Below are positions 11,406-21,256 of a stretch of DNA of 64,000 bases, in pieces. Position numbers and translations under genes: made by a program. The notes under the pieces were generated by a model, which was not told where the DNA came from, ran no database searches, and saw only the letters and a program-made list of their open reading frames with translations. Source of the stretch: Chiua virens. Taxonomy: Eukaryota; Basidiomycota; Agaricomycetes; Boletales; Boletaceae. Location: the NCBI GenBank assembly GCA_019787685.1, contig JAHNUO010000032.1, positions 62,001-126,000 of the forward strand, written 5' to 3'. Every line of letters starts with the position of its first letter. Within the stretch, counting starts at the first letter, position 1.

Positions 11406-11709
11406 CATACCATTACATAATGCAAATAATGGACAGCAAAACCTGTGACATAGTCCAACAAGGATCAAGACACCTACAAAGGGCGCTGCTGCAAGGCATG
11501 TCACACAACTATATCACAAATGACACCCAACGTCCATTGGATCCATGGAGGGGTCGCGAAGTTGGTGCCACTGAGTGTACTGATTACGAGGACTTACGGC
11601 TTTTCTATAGAAATCTTCTCACGAAGAAGATTCAGAGTCATGGGCTGAAGCGGGCCTGTAGGCGCACATTTTGTCCTGTCCTTGACACCTCCGCTGAGCC
11701 CAGGTCATC

Positions 11710-12289
11710 ATGCGCGTTTTGCAGCCATCGTCGCTACTAGTGCTTATTCCTGCTTACCTCTTTTTCTTGTCCTTTCCCATTGCTTTTTCAACGTCTCGGG
11801 ATCGAGGAAGGGATTGCCACGGATTACATTCGCGCTGCAAAACCACACATTCAGACGCTTGTTGTCGCCGTCTGTACGTCCGTCTTGTGCGTCGAGGTGG
11901 ACTGAGATCGCTAAACACCCACAGGCGAGATCAACAAGCAGCATCCGGACCTCTTCCCTGCGCTCGCATTTTCTGTGGCCGTGTTACTCATTCCGGAAGG
12001 GTGGATACTTAGGCCGTTTTTGAGCTTGCTTGGCTTTGGACCGGCAGGTCCTCTCAAAGGTACGATGATAATTTCATACAGAGTGCCCAAGCTCAACTCG
12101 ATGCTAGGTTCTGCTGCTGCATGGCTGCAAAGGTACTTTTGGGGTGCTGCAGTTAAATCTGGTAGCTGGTTTGCTTGGCTTCAGGCTGCCGGAATGGGCG
12201 CTGTTCCAATATGGGCCAACGTCGTCGCCAAGATGCACTTATTGATTGGCGGTCTGTTCGCGATGTTGTTTCGGACGAAACAAGATTAA
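11710..12289 (+). CDS. Second, reduced IFI6/IFI27-like protein
   Basis: The conserved part is clear. GIATDYIRAAKPHIQTLVVAV is encoded at 11810-11872. A GTACGT...CACAG intron is followed by INKQHPDLFPALAFSVAVLL, GWILRPFLSLLGFGPAGPLKG, a 48-nt GTACGA...GCTAG intron near 12060-12108, then SAAAWLQRYFWG, LQAAGMGAVPIWAN and a stop at 12287-12289. The ATG at 11710 opens a hydrophobic leader like that of the paralogue at 2.3-3.6 kb. However, leader and conserved part lie in different frames, and the roughly 130-residue acidic middle region of the paralogue is absent. Either a small intron (for example 11740-11806) joins them or the gene is a truncated duplicate. The family call is firmer than the gene model. 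Confidence 0.55.
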
Positions 12290-12821
12290 CCTGCGATTCT
12301 TCTTGCATATCTTTCACGACTCTTTTTGAACTTCATGACTGGGGAATGCACGAAATCGACATGGATTGCACGCGTACATCATTTACGCGTAGAACACATG
12401 AACTGTGTATACAAACCTGCTTATATGCGAGACTTTTTGTCCGTACGCCCAAGATTCCCGTTGCATGGGTTCACGTCACTTTTCTCTTGATGTCGGTTGT
12501 GTTGATCCAGCCTTTCGATCCCAAACATGTAGTCATACAACGTCTGTGCGTACAACAATAGTGAAATGGATACAACAAACATCTATGGTGCAAGAATACA
12601 GTGCAGTGCATGGATGATGTCGGGTATCACGAACTGCAGGATAAATACCCTGTTGTCTTCTAATCTTCTTCGATTTTGATTCTCTTTCTTTCTGCTACGG
12701 ACATGCATTCGACGATCATAAGAGACGAGGGGAAGCAGAAACAGGAAGATGACTGCGACGTACTTGGGAATGTAGTGACGGCTTCGTCAAACTCCCTTTT
12801 CATTGCTACTGAAGGTGCTAA
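12290..12821. other. Intergenic region, nothing recognised
   Basis: Lies between the plus-strand IFI6/27-like gene and the 3' end of a minus-strand gene, so it holds two 3' flanks. No repeat or domain-bearing frame was seen. Confidence 0.35.
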
Positions 12822-14705
12822 TCACGATGTGTTATTTGAGCATGCCCGGGTTGGAACTGAAAGGCACATACGTTGCTGAGCACCCATGCCCTGAAAAAAT
12901 TTGTTCATTTCCTCAGCAAGTTCTGCTGATGGTTGGTAATCCCCAGCTTGTAGGGGGGTGGATTGAAATGCTAGAAACTTGTGGCTCGTCTCCGCCATGT
13001 AACAAGAAAGAAAAATCGTACAAGATGTGGCTCCCGAAAAACGATTGGGTTGAATGCTGCCGCCGAGGTCCTCCAACTTGACCTCTACAACTTCCCTTTT
13101 GATGGAAAGAGGTATAATCGGTTTGATTTCTTCACGTTTCACATCTGTCGTATCCTCGTCCTCGTCCTCCTCCCTTCGAATCTCTGCTGAAGGTGCTGGT
13201 CATGACATGTCATCAGAGGACATCAACACACAACCCGAAAGAAAAAACACACCTGCTTGGGTACCCATACCTTGGAAAAAAATATTCATTTCCGCAGCAA
13301 GTTCGGCTGATGGTTGATATTCTCTAGCTGGCAGGGGGGTAGGTCGGGATGCTAGAAGCGTCATCGTTCTCCATCAAGCTGCAGACAAGAGAAAGAAATA
13401 TCGCACAGGAAGTGGCCCCCGACATATAGTTGTGTCGAGCGCTGTTGTCGCAATTTTCTAAAGTAACCTCTGGAACTTCAGCTTTGATGAAAAGGGGTGA
13501 GCTCGGTTTGACGTCTTCATACGCTGCTTCATTTGTGTTCTCGGCAGGTTCGGGTGAGCGGAGGGCGTTGAACGCATCTTCATCTATGCGGCGAGGAATA
13601 AGATCACGACTGAAACGAAGAGGGATAAAGGCTTACCAAGTTCGTATGGGTCAAGTTTCTTGACGAATTTGAGGGGCGGAGTCGAGGGTTCTTTGGGCAA
13701 TGTAGGTGGCTGATCTGTGGGTGCTATGCGAGATGGGTACTGTGAAGGCGGTTCGTATGGCTTGAAAAGGGTGTTCGGCTGGTATTGCAACGATATCAGT
13801 GTGCCTCTAGTTACAAGGTAAGTTACCTACCGCTGAAGCTTCTTCCACGGGCTGTGCTGGGGGTGCCACTGATGGTAGTCTTTCGATTGGTTGCTCTGGA
13901 AATTTTGGTTGGTCCACTGGTTGCGGAATGGGCAGCGTCTTCAACGGGTTAGAGTCTTTGCCGCTGTTGGCGACCGGTGAGGGATTCCGCGGTGGGTTCG
14001 GTGGCGGGTTCGGTGGACGTGGAATGGGGTGGACAAAGTTGACGAGGGTGGATGGAGGGGCGACCCATGAGGGGGTTGGATACGGTGATTTGGCTGGGAC
14101 CTTTTCGAGGGACATGGGGTTGGGGAAGTCTCCCGTCCAATTATCTGACGTCAGTGAGCAAACATACTTACCAATGGAACGCTAACCGTAGCAACTACGG
14201 CAAGCATGATTCACGTACGCTTCGAAGGGTCTCCATTGTTCCTCCAGTTGTAGATAAATACACAGGTCGCACTCGGGTCGTCCGGGGACCCTGTCCATCG
14301 ACTCCCGAAGTTCGCCCAGCGGTGTTCACCGAGGAGAGGAATGATGTCTGTGCCTTCTGAGAACTGAATGATTATTTCGTCACGCTAAACATACCATGTC
14401 CGGAGCGGTTCCAGGAGGGTAGTTCGAGCGGAACGTCAGTCTCCACAGTGCCACCCACACGTCGAGAGCGGATCTGCGACACTCACAGTAAACGTGCTAT
14501 AGATGCAGTCGATAGTCGCGAGGCGTCCACCACCCAGTCCTGCTTGCTGGAGGACGAATCGTGCCCACGCGGCGATGCGGTCAAAATCATCCTGCTTGCG
14601 CTGACGCGGATCCCGGTTCATTGACCAAGGATTCAGGACGACGACGTAGACGCTGTCGGGGATATCTGTGTATGGGGGGCCAATCTTGCCCCTCTTTGGC
14701 GGCAT
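12822..14705 (-). CDS. Uncharacterised proline-rich protein with repeated, SUMO-site-like C-terminal exons
   Basis: Multi-exon minus-strand gene starting MPPKRGKIGPPYTDIPDSVY at 14705. Exon 1 is globular (VVVLNPWSMNRDPRQRKQDD, FDRIAAWARFVLQQAGLGGG). The next exon (about 14350-14220) has IPLLGEHRWANFGSRWTGSP and CVFIYNWRNNGDPSKR. A proline-rich part follows (13.8-14.1 kb, PIPRPPNPPPNPPRNPSPVA). Towards the C-terminus an exon type recurs: EYQPSAELAAEMNIFFQGMG (about 13.25-13.35 kb) and DYQPSAELAEEMNKFFQGMG (about 12.87-12.97 kb), each preceded by a lysine-acidic stretch (IKREVVEVKLED; IKAEVPEVTLE) resembling PsiKxE sumoylation sites. Stop near 12822. Exon joins in the repeated part were not resolved. 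The start faces the REX4-like gene at only 53 bp. I do not recognise the family. Confidence 0.5.
12850..13400. repeat. Imperfect tandem duplication, period about 370 bp
   Basis: The segments starting near 12880 and near 13250 align over about 110 bases (CCATGCCCTGAAAAAATTTG versus CCATACCTTGGAAAAAAATA, both followed by TTCATTTCC.CAGCAAGTTC). They correspond to the repeated exon of the minus-strand gene, so this is a coding duplication. Confidence 0.6.
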
Positions 14706-14758
14706 TGTACTGGTTACGAGGCAGTCGGAGAAGTGTCGGGTTATCCTGATCGGAAGGG
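14706..14758. promoter_or_regulatory. Divergent (bidirectional) promoter region between 14705(-) and REX4-like 14759(+)
   Basis: The two start codons are separated by only 53 bp, so the genes must share control sequence or have overlapping transcript leaders. No TATA-like or CCAAT box was identified with confidence. Confidence 0.45.
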
Positions 14759-16430
14759 ATGTCGGAGATCGGATCCATCCCTTGTAATGCCACGATCAAC
14801 AAAGTAACGACGTTTTGCTTCTTCTCGTTTCACTCTATCTAACAGCACGAAATCAGCTCTTCGTCAAACTGGCTAGCATTGCAGAAGGTGAGTTTCATCA
14901 GTGTTGGCACGATAAAACACTACCGTGTATCCGAGTAGACTTGGGGTCAAGATGGTCGCCCACGAAAACGCCGCAAGATCGACCGTGATCAGGCAAGCGG
15001 GCCGGTTCCAGACAGGACGGCCGAGTTTCCTCGCAACACGTATACACCATGTCTACCATCGAAACGACATAGCCTGGGCAACCCCAACGAGCACATCGAT
15101 CTCGATACCACCGAGGTAAAGAACGGCGAGTCCATCGCTGGACTTCGCAGAATGGTCCTCGGAAAAATGGAGTACACGACTTCACAGACAGCGTGAGCAA
15201 CGTACACACTTTGCTGCGCTCGCTTTGTCATCCCATCGTTTCTCGTCAGCCCCGGGAAATACCTCGCCCTGGACTGTGAGATGGTCGGCGTTGGCATAGA
15301 GGGAAATGAATCTTCACTTGCGCGCGTCAGCATCGTTAATCACATTGGTGCTATTGTCCTTGACGTGTTCGTCAAACAACGGGAAAGGGTCGTCGACTAT
15401 CGAACGCAGTGGAGCGGTGTGCGAAGTACTGATCTCGCTGGCTCAGGTAAGCGCGTTATTTGTAAGATTGGACAATACTAATGGTACCGGGTCGTGCATA
15501 GCCAAGTCGTTTAAAGAAATCCAACAAACCGTGGCAGACTTGATCAAGGACCGAATACTTGTCGGACATGCGATATACAACGATCTCAAGGCATGTCCAC
15601 CTTCCAAAGAAAGTTCATTCCTTACATTTTTGACCGCATCCAGGCCCTCTTACTTTCTCATCCGTCTCCCCAAATCCGTGATACTCAGTCGTTGGCGTAC
15701 AAACACCGTGTGGTCAAGTCGCGTCGCCCCGCGCTGCGTGTCCTCGCAAAACAAGAACTTGGCATTGTCATCCAGAGTGGTGAACACAGTAGTGTAAGTC
15801 GCATCTCCTTCCATATGGCCTTTGAAACGAAACAAACGAACCGAATAGGTCACCGACGCACGTGCGACAATGGCACTTTTTCGATTATATAAAAAGCAGT
15901 GGGACAACGGTACCAGATCATTTCGTTCCCGTTCTCACGCATTATCGCAAGATAAAAACGGGGACAACTCGGGTGAAAAAACCCTTACACCCTTTCAATC
16001 ATCGCCTTCCCCCCCGTCCAATAGAAAACGGAAGCGTCCAGGAACTCATGATCTCAGCGACGCCGACGTGGAAAAAGCGGATGAATTGTCAAAACCGTCA
16101 CGGCCAGGAGCATGTTCCCCAAGCCCATCGAGCGCGCCGCGTATTCAATCCCTGAAACAAGCATCATCCACTGGAGCTAAATTTCACAATTCAACACGAA
16201 AGGCACGACTGCCAGCGGATTCATCGCAACGAAAAGGGGCCTCTTCTGGACTTTCCATTGTTTCCAGGAGAGCTGGCGGTATGAAGGAAGTTACGAGGAA
16301 AGGTAACCGAATTGGAAATGATGGCGAGAAGAACACAGACAGGTCCGGGAAGAGGTGGTGGGAAAGCCTGGGAGGAAACAAAAAGGAAGTATCAAGGTTT
16401 GATGATGAGACGCCTAGCGAATTCTTTTAA
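14759..16430 (+). CDS. REX4: REX4-like RNA exonuclease (DEDDh 3'-5' exonuclease)
   Basis: Spliced gene. Exon 1 runs from ATG 14759 to the GTAACG donor near 14804. Then come SSSSNWLALQK, an exon with a basic segment (QDGRPRKRRKIDRDQ), and NGESIAGLRRMVLGKMEYTT spliced to PGKYLALDCEMVGVG near 15250. The DCEMVG box holds the first D and E of the DEDD core. RILVGHAIYNDLKALLLSHP holds the HAIYNDLKAL motif, and GEHSSVTDARATMALFRLYK gives the last H and D, so all catalytic residues are present. A long basic, serine-rich tail follows with a stop at 16428-16430. REX4 proteins act in the nucleus/nucleolus in pre-rRNA processing. The tail (about 180 residues) is disordered-looking. Strong family call; internal exon edges approximate. 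Confidence 0.85.
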
Positions 16431-18034
16431 TCCACCTTAGTCTATGGATATTCATGGTTTTTCGTGAGTGTCCAAGTTTTATGCCTGTGGCTCTTATTGC
16501 AGCCGTCGCGTCTGTCAGGCCCCACATCGATCTTGAGCCGAGTGGAGATCAGTCCACTTTTGCACAACAATATGGCAGACCCAGCTGAGGAACCTCTGCG
16601 CTCAGGTGTCCTCCAGTGATCTGTTGCTGGAAACTCGTTCGGAGTAACCAGGATGATTGAATGTTGCTTTCATTTTTCTAGAACCACCGCTCCCGTCGTT
16701 GGAGAGCCATGACATGGAGTACCTATGCGCCTTTGATGAAATATTGGCTTGCGGAGGATCCGGAAATTGGATAGATCCCACTGATTTACTTTGCAAGTCT
16801 CCGAATAGATAACTTCCCCGCTGCTGCTTTTCCTGTGTGGATAACAAGTTCTGTCAGTAGTCCCGTGGATTCGTCGAATCAGGCGAGACGTCCACTGCAA
16901 CATCCCGCCTGAGTCAACGAATTCTCGAAGGTTAGGCGTTAGCTCATACTTTTCGATGTGGTACTCGAAACATTCCGACTTGCACATCTCTGCAGGCCGC
17001 TGTCGGTCACAAGACGCGGTAACAGCTAATTTTCTCGCGCAGAGCCCTGGCAGACGTTCTGGGGAGGTGTCAATGTGTTACTCATGGTTTCGTTTTCATC
17101 GAAGTCGCTTACTCGGGCTATGCTGATATTCTCAGAATCGCTATGGGCATGATGCGGGGGTACTGGTCCGCCTCCTATCGATCGCTGTCTTGCGCCGCCC
17201 TCCATTTGATGCTCTGAATTCCACGCCTGCGTGCTAATCCTGGCCTTCTTGAAAGAAGGGGACTCGCAAACAGGGTGATCGTGTGGCGACTATGAGGACG
17301 AGTAGCCAGGAAGAGGCAGGACCGGCGTGGCGGTTGCGAAACGGTGATCGAGGGCTCTCGATACCCAGATAAGAGAATAAGGAAGAAGCTAGTTCTGGTG
17401 TGTGATGCGCCGGAAGTTTACGCGCGATCATGCGCGTGATCGCAGGCAGCTGGTCATCATACGCCGCGGGAAGTCGTCATTTTGATGCCCTCTGACCGGC
17501 CGTCAAGCACTACATCATACCGGAGAAACGAATCCGATAACGTACAAAGTTTGAATTGCTGATGGGCCTCCGCTGGACAAGACCGCAAAGCGGGATCCGC
17601 AAAATCAAATACATCAGTGTTGTACTTCTACTTGTCAGCTTCTTGTTGAATCACTCCACAAGGAAGCCACGAGGCGGTCCATTGGACCCGTGGTCAATTT
17701 GAGCAATATCTTCATCAGAATTCTGACGATATCACTATATATGTAGGATCTTGGAGCGGGTTGATAGTTCAAGCGGACAACGTATTCTGGTGAATTAATT
17801 TATTATATGGTCTCCTCTTCTCTCCAGCTGAATTCCAAAAAAGACTTTTCAATCTGACCTATCTGGACCCGGCGCAAACTTCAAATCGGAACAACAGCGC
17901 AGCGTCCAAGTTGCAAAATACTACCTGCCAGTGCCCTCGGGCTCGTAGAACCACAGATAACCGGGTGTGTCGCCGCATGCATGATGCAACATTTCCATGC
18001 TAACTTGAAAGTCTGGATCGGACATCGTTGATAA
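16431..18034. other. Low-information region with possible minus-strand exon at 16670-16987
   Basis: One minus-strand frame (16987 to 16670, MCKSECFEYHIEKYELTPNL onward, 105 aa) has coding-like composition and could be an exon of an unidentified gene, but no domain is recognised. The rest holds only short frames. Bases 17640-17880 are similar to 25745-26340 (listed separately). Confidence 0.3.
17640..17880. repeat. Diverged duplicate of 25745-26340
   Basis: Shared blocks: the segment around 17648 (CTTGTTGAATCACTCCACAA) matches 25759 (CTGTTGAATCAATTCCGCAA), and GAGGCGG.CC.TTGGACCCGT matches GAGGCGGACCGTTTGACCCGT. Further on, GCTGACGATATC, AGTTCAAGCGGA, TATATGGTCTC and ATTCCAAAAAAGAC occur in the same order in both. 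The left copy lacks most of the middle of the right copy. Confidence 0.6.
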
Positions 18035-19168
18035 CTACGTACCCGGTAGCGACAGGGTCCGGCTTCTCTTGTAAATGCAGTTCAACACAATTCCTTCCGT
18101 TGCGAAATGGCTGAGTTGACACGTACCCTCGAGGGGATGAACACATTGAAGCCGCTCTTGAGGTAGGCTTGAGAAGAGTGCGCAGTATAACTTGGCCGTG
18201 TTCTCGGCGCTCAGGCTACACACCCCTTTATCATTCTCACGAATGACTCCTGGCCAGTTGAGGATCGTGTACCCACGCTCGTGCAACTTTTCTTCCAGCT
18301 TAAACCATGGAAGTCGATCCTCAGGAACTTGGAACCCAACTTCGCTTGCATGTATGCATTTGATCAGCGATCTGTCAAGGCATGTTTGTGACCCGCAATT
18401 GGACACCCTCACGAAGCATGGTGATGAGTCGCTTTTTGCTTGATGTCGAGGAAACACGGAAGTAGACGGCTCAACCTGTGCTAGATACCTGTAGTAGAGA
18501 TGAGGTTTAGACCAAATCAGAACGTGAATGCTCGGAAGACAAGGATGAAAAGAACTCGATTGGCGCTCCGTCGAAGCGATCATGGGGAAATGTACTTACA
18601 TCAAGTTCTGACAAGACTGGACAATGCTGTCCAGTTCAGTCCTGGAAGCATTTTCATAACCCAGGGTAGATACCCAAGAATAAAATCGAGCGGAAGATAT
18701 AGTAGGTCATCCGAAAACGCGAGATCCGTCTTCAATAATTGGGTCAGGAAGGATTTGTAAGTCACAGATGATAACTTGAATTCAAACGAGTTCGCGTATA
18801 TGGGATTCGAGTATGCGTTGGCGTTCTTTCAAGTCAAGTGAGTGATCCGGGAGGATAGATTGCAAATCCGGCCTTTCAGTCGCGGTTCGATTTGAGCTCT
18901 CGACAGATATACCGTCTGGATCTGCATCTCCTGTAAGAGGAACCGGTGGTATATAGGGTCCCGAGTGAAGAAACACTAAAGGTGTGTGTATAGTCGCTTC
19001 GATGGATAAACTACGGTACAACTGAACGGTGTACTTACGGTTACGTAAGCAGTGGCTGTACGTACTACTGAGGAGGACCCGACGTCTGTTGTATGTAACT
19101 TTAACAAGAGTGAACAGGAAGTGACAGGAAATCCTAAGTGGCAAACACTTACAACATGGAAGGATGAT
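18035..19168 (-). pseudogene. Hypothetical gene fragment next to, and possibly cut by, the mariner insertion
   Basis: Minus-strand segments with coding character: 18782-19000 (IEATIHTPLVFLHSGPYIPP; PDHSLDLKERQRILESHIRE), 18600-18760 (SFLTQLLKTDLAFSDDLLYL; LDFILGYLPWV) and 18035-18583 (LPWFKLEEKLHERGYTILNW; AENTAKLYCALFSSLPQERL). The KLEEKLHERGYTILNWPGVI stretch resembles a motif common in uncharacterised agaricomycete proteins. The upstream continuation would lie right of the transposon, where 23573-23352 on the minus strand reads SIKVPPHPPVWPNFEQEPDT up to the insertion point, suggesting that the element interrupts this gene. Function unknown. Confidence 0.35.
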
Positions 19169-19170
19169 TA
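19169..19170. repeat. TA target-site duplication (left)
   Basis: TA directly outside the left inverted repeat, matched by TA at 23350-23351, as expected for Tc1/mariner insertion. Confidence 0.85.
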
Positions 19171-19247
19171 CAGCAGTGTGCGAAACTAATGGCAACTCGC
19201 GATTTTTTTCTCACCGAGGGCTGAACCAAAATAGGAAATGACCCTGT
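19171..19247 (+). repeat. Left terminal inverted repeat of the mariner element
   Basis: 77 bp starting CAGCAGTGTGCGAAACTAAT and ending GACCCTGT. Reverse complement of 23273-23349 with no mismatch found. Confidence 0.95.
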
Positions 19248-19657
19248 CGAACGTGCTCATCCGAGTTCAGCTCTGCATCTCTAGACGACAATGGGCAACA
19301 GGAAAATTAGCGATGATGTCAAAGAATGTGCCCTGGATCTGTGGAATCATGGTTGGGCACTTGAAGAGATCTGCGAAATCCTCCACGTTTCCAAACGGAG
19401 CTGCTACCGATGGCGAAGCATCTTCGAAGAACATGGTACCATGAGCCGACCTCCCTCTCCTTTTGTCGGACGAACTAGGATCCTTACACGTGCTGCACTG
19501 ACAGCACTCGAGGACCTCTATGCTGAAGAATCAGATCTTTTCCTTGACGAAGCTTGCACTTGGCTTGGAGTTCAACACGGGATCACAATCATGCCATCTA
19601 CACTGAGCCGAAACCTCCTTGATGCTGGACTCACCCGAAAAATACTTCGCAAAGTAG

Positions 19658-20422
19658 TGTTACGGTAGTTCCGGGTAGGACCTAACGTAGCCGCAAAAGC
19701 GCCAAGTACCAAGTGGCTGCGATAACTCAAACAACCACCACTTGATACGTGGTGCGCTGAAGAGTTGAACAAGGGTTTCTGGTCAGCTGAATGCTACCAG
19801 AGAGACGAGTGAAAACTCAGGCGTTGCTGAGAGTTGTCCTGTTGGGAATCTATACCCGAAGGACGGTCGAGGGTCGAGTGGGGACTGCGAAGAGTCCGAA
19901 CAGTGTTATCGGGATTGGAGTAATCCCGTCGAGTGGTCACAAGCGCTGTGGCGAGTGGAGCAGTGATACTCAGCTAGTATTGCGGAGATCAAGACTGAGG
20001 CTACAGGAGTATCGCTGCGGGGTATTTATACTACGAGAACTGCGCACGGACCAAGTAACTAAAAGGGGATGGCCAGAAGAGCGGAAGGGCGAAAGGCCAA
20101 AAGAAGTGCGCAGTCTACACAAAAGGGAATCATACGATGCGACGGCATCGGACGATGACGAAGGTGAAATGACAAATGCGAAGGCATCGGGTGATGACGA
20201 GAATGAAATGACTAAGTGCGATGCCATCGGATGATGACGAGAAAAGAAAGAGTAAGCGCGATACCATCGGATGATGACGCGAGAGAAAGGAGTAAGCATC
20301 GGGTAAAGCCGATGTAGGGTTACATAACGTGAAACGCGTACGGATGAGCGTACGAAGATACCTAGGTATCGAGTGAAGCAAAGTAGTACAAGTGAAACAA
20401 AGAAAAGAAAGAAATCGTAACA
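19658..20422. mobile_element. Solo LTR (765 bp) inserted in the transposase gene
   Basis: Starts TGTTACGG and ends ATCGTAACA (TG...CA with inverted TGTTACG/CGTAACA termini). It is flanked by 5-bp duplications AGTAG at 19653-19657 and 20423-20427. Removing the insert and one AGTAG restores the transposase reading frame. There is no internal coding region, so it is a solo LTR left by recombination between LTRs. The parent family is not visible elsewhere in the window. Confidence 0.85.
20130..20300 (+). repeat. Degenerate minisatellite inside the solo LTR
   Basis: Four imperfect copies of a GGCATCGGATGATGACGA-type unit followed by GAAATGACTAA or GAGAAAGGAGTAAG, spacing about 45-50 bp. Confidence 0.65.
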
Positions 20423-21256
20423 AGTAGCTGCAGAACGTAATGAAGTTGCACGAGAGGAGTTCCGGGACATGCTACGAACTCAGTTTGCTGGCGATGGCTC
20501 CGAGTTTGTTGTGATTGATGAAACCAGTAAAGATAAGCGAACATATGCACGACGGTATGGACGTGCCTCCCATGGACAACGAGCCCACCTCACCGATGTC
20601 TTTGTTCATGGTGACCGGTACTCATTATGCGCTGCCTTGACACTGGAGGGTTACATTGCGGCCCGTGCCATTCCTGGTTCTTATGACGCTGATGAATTTT
20701 ACAGTTTTATTGCTGAAGAAGTGGTAAGTGAAATAGTTGTCTTCCCTGGCCCTGGCTCAGGAGCTGAGTATCCTATAGCTTCCTCAAATGAATCCGTTCC
20801 CAGAACCACGTTCTGTCATCGTCCTTGATAACTGTCGCATCCATCACAATCCGGAGCTTGTGGAGCTTGTTGAGGGTACAGGTTTGCCTGATTTCTTGTG
20901 CTTTGGTTGCTGATCAGACGACCGGGCTATAGGTTGTCTGCTTCTTTTCTTACCCCCATATTCCCCGGACCTTACTCCGATTGAAGAGTCATTTAGCACG
21001 TGTAAGTACTTTCTAGGCTGCTTTATGTTTGAATTGATCAAAACTCAATATTTGTAAGTGAAAGCATATATTCGACGACATGGTGATCAGCTACGACGGG
21101 TCCTGGATCCCATTGATGCGCTCATTGAGGCAACTGGCTGCATCACGTCGGAAATGGCTAAAAATTGGTTCAAACACACAGGGTACATTGTTGACAATGC
21201 AGAGTAGAAGTACTAATACACGTTGTCGGATGACATTGAACAAACACTGTACACGG

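Larger units (their letters stand above)
19291..21207 (+). pseudogene. Tc1/mariner-family transposase, split by a solo LTR
   Basis: The N-terminal part (19291-19657) starts MGNRKISDDVKECALDLWNH and has a helix-turn-helix (LEEICEILHVSKRSCYRWRS). The frame resumes at 20423 with AAERNEVAREEFRDMLRTQF. The catalytic triad is recognisable: IDETSKD (first D, about 20515), VIVLDNCRIHHN (second D, about 20825, after a GTAAGT...ATAG intron at 20725-20779), and LPPYSPDLTPIEESF (E, about 20955-20990). A last exon (VKAYIRRHGDQLRRVLDPID to KHTGYIVDNAE) ends at TAG 21205-21207. Apart from the 765-bp insertion the gene looks intact, so inactivation is recent. It converges on the accessory gene with 49 bp between stop codons. 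Confidence 0.85.

Noticed and set aside
19970..20470. 166-codon minus-strand frame in the solo LTR
   Set aside because: Ser/Phe/Arg-rich product of the minisatellite and LTR sequence, no domain.
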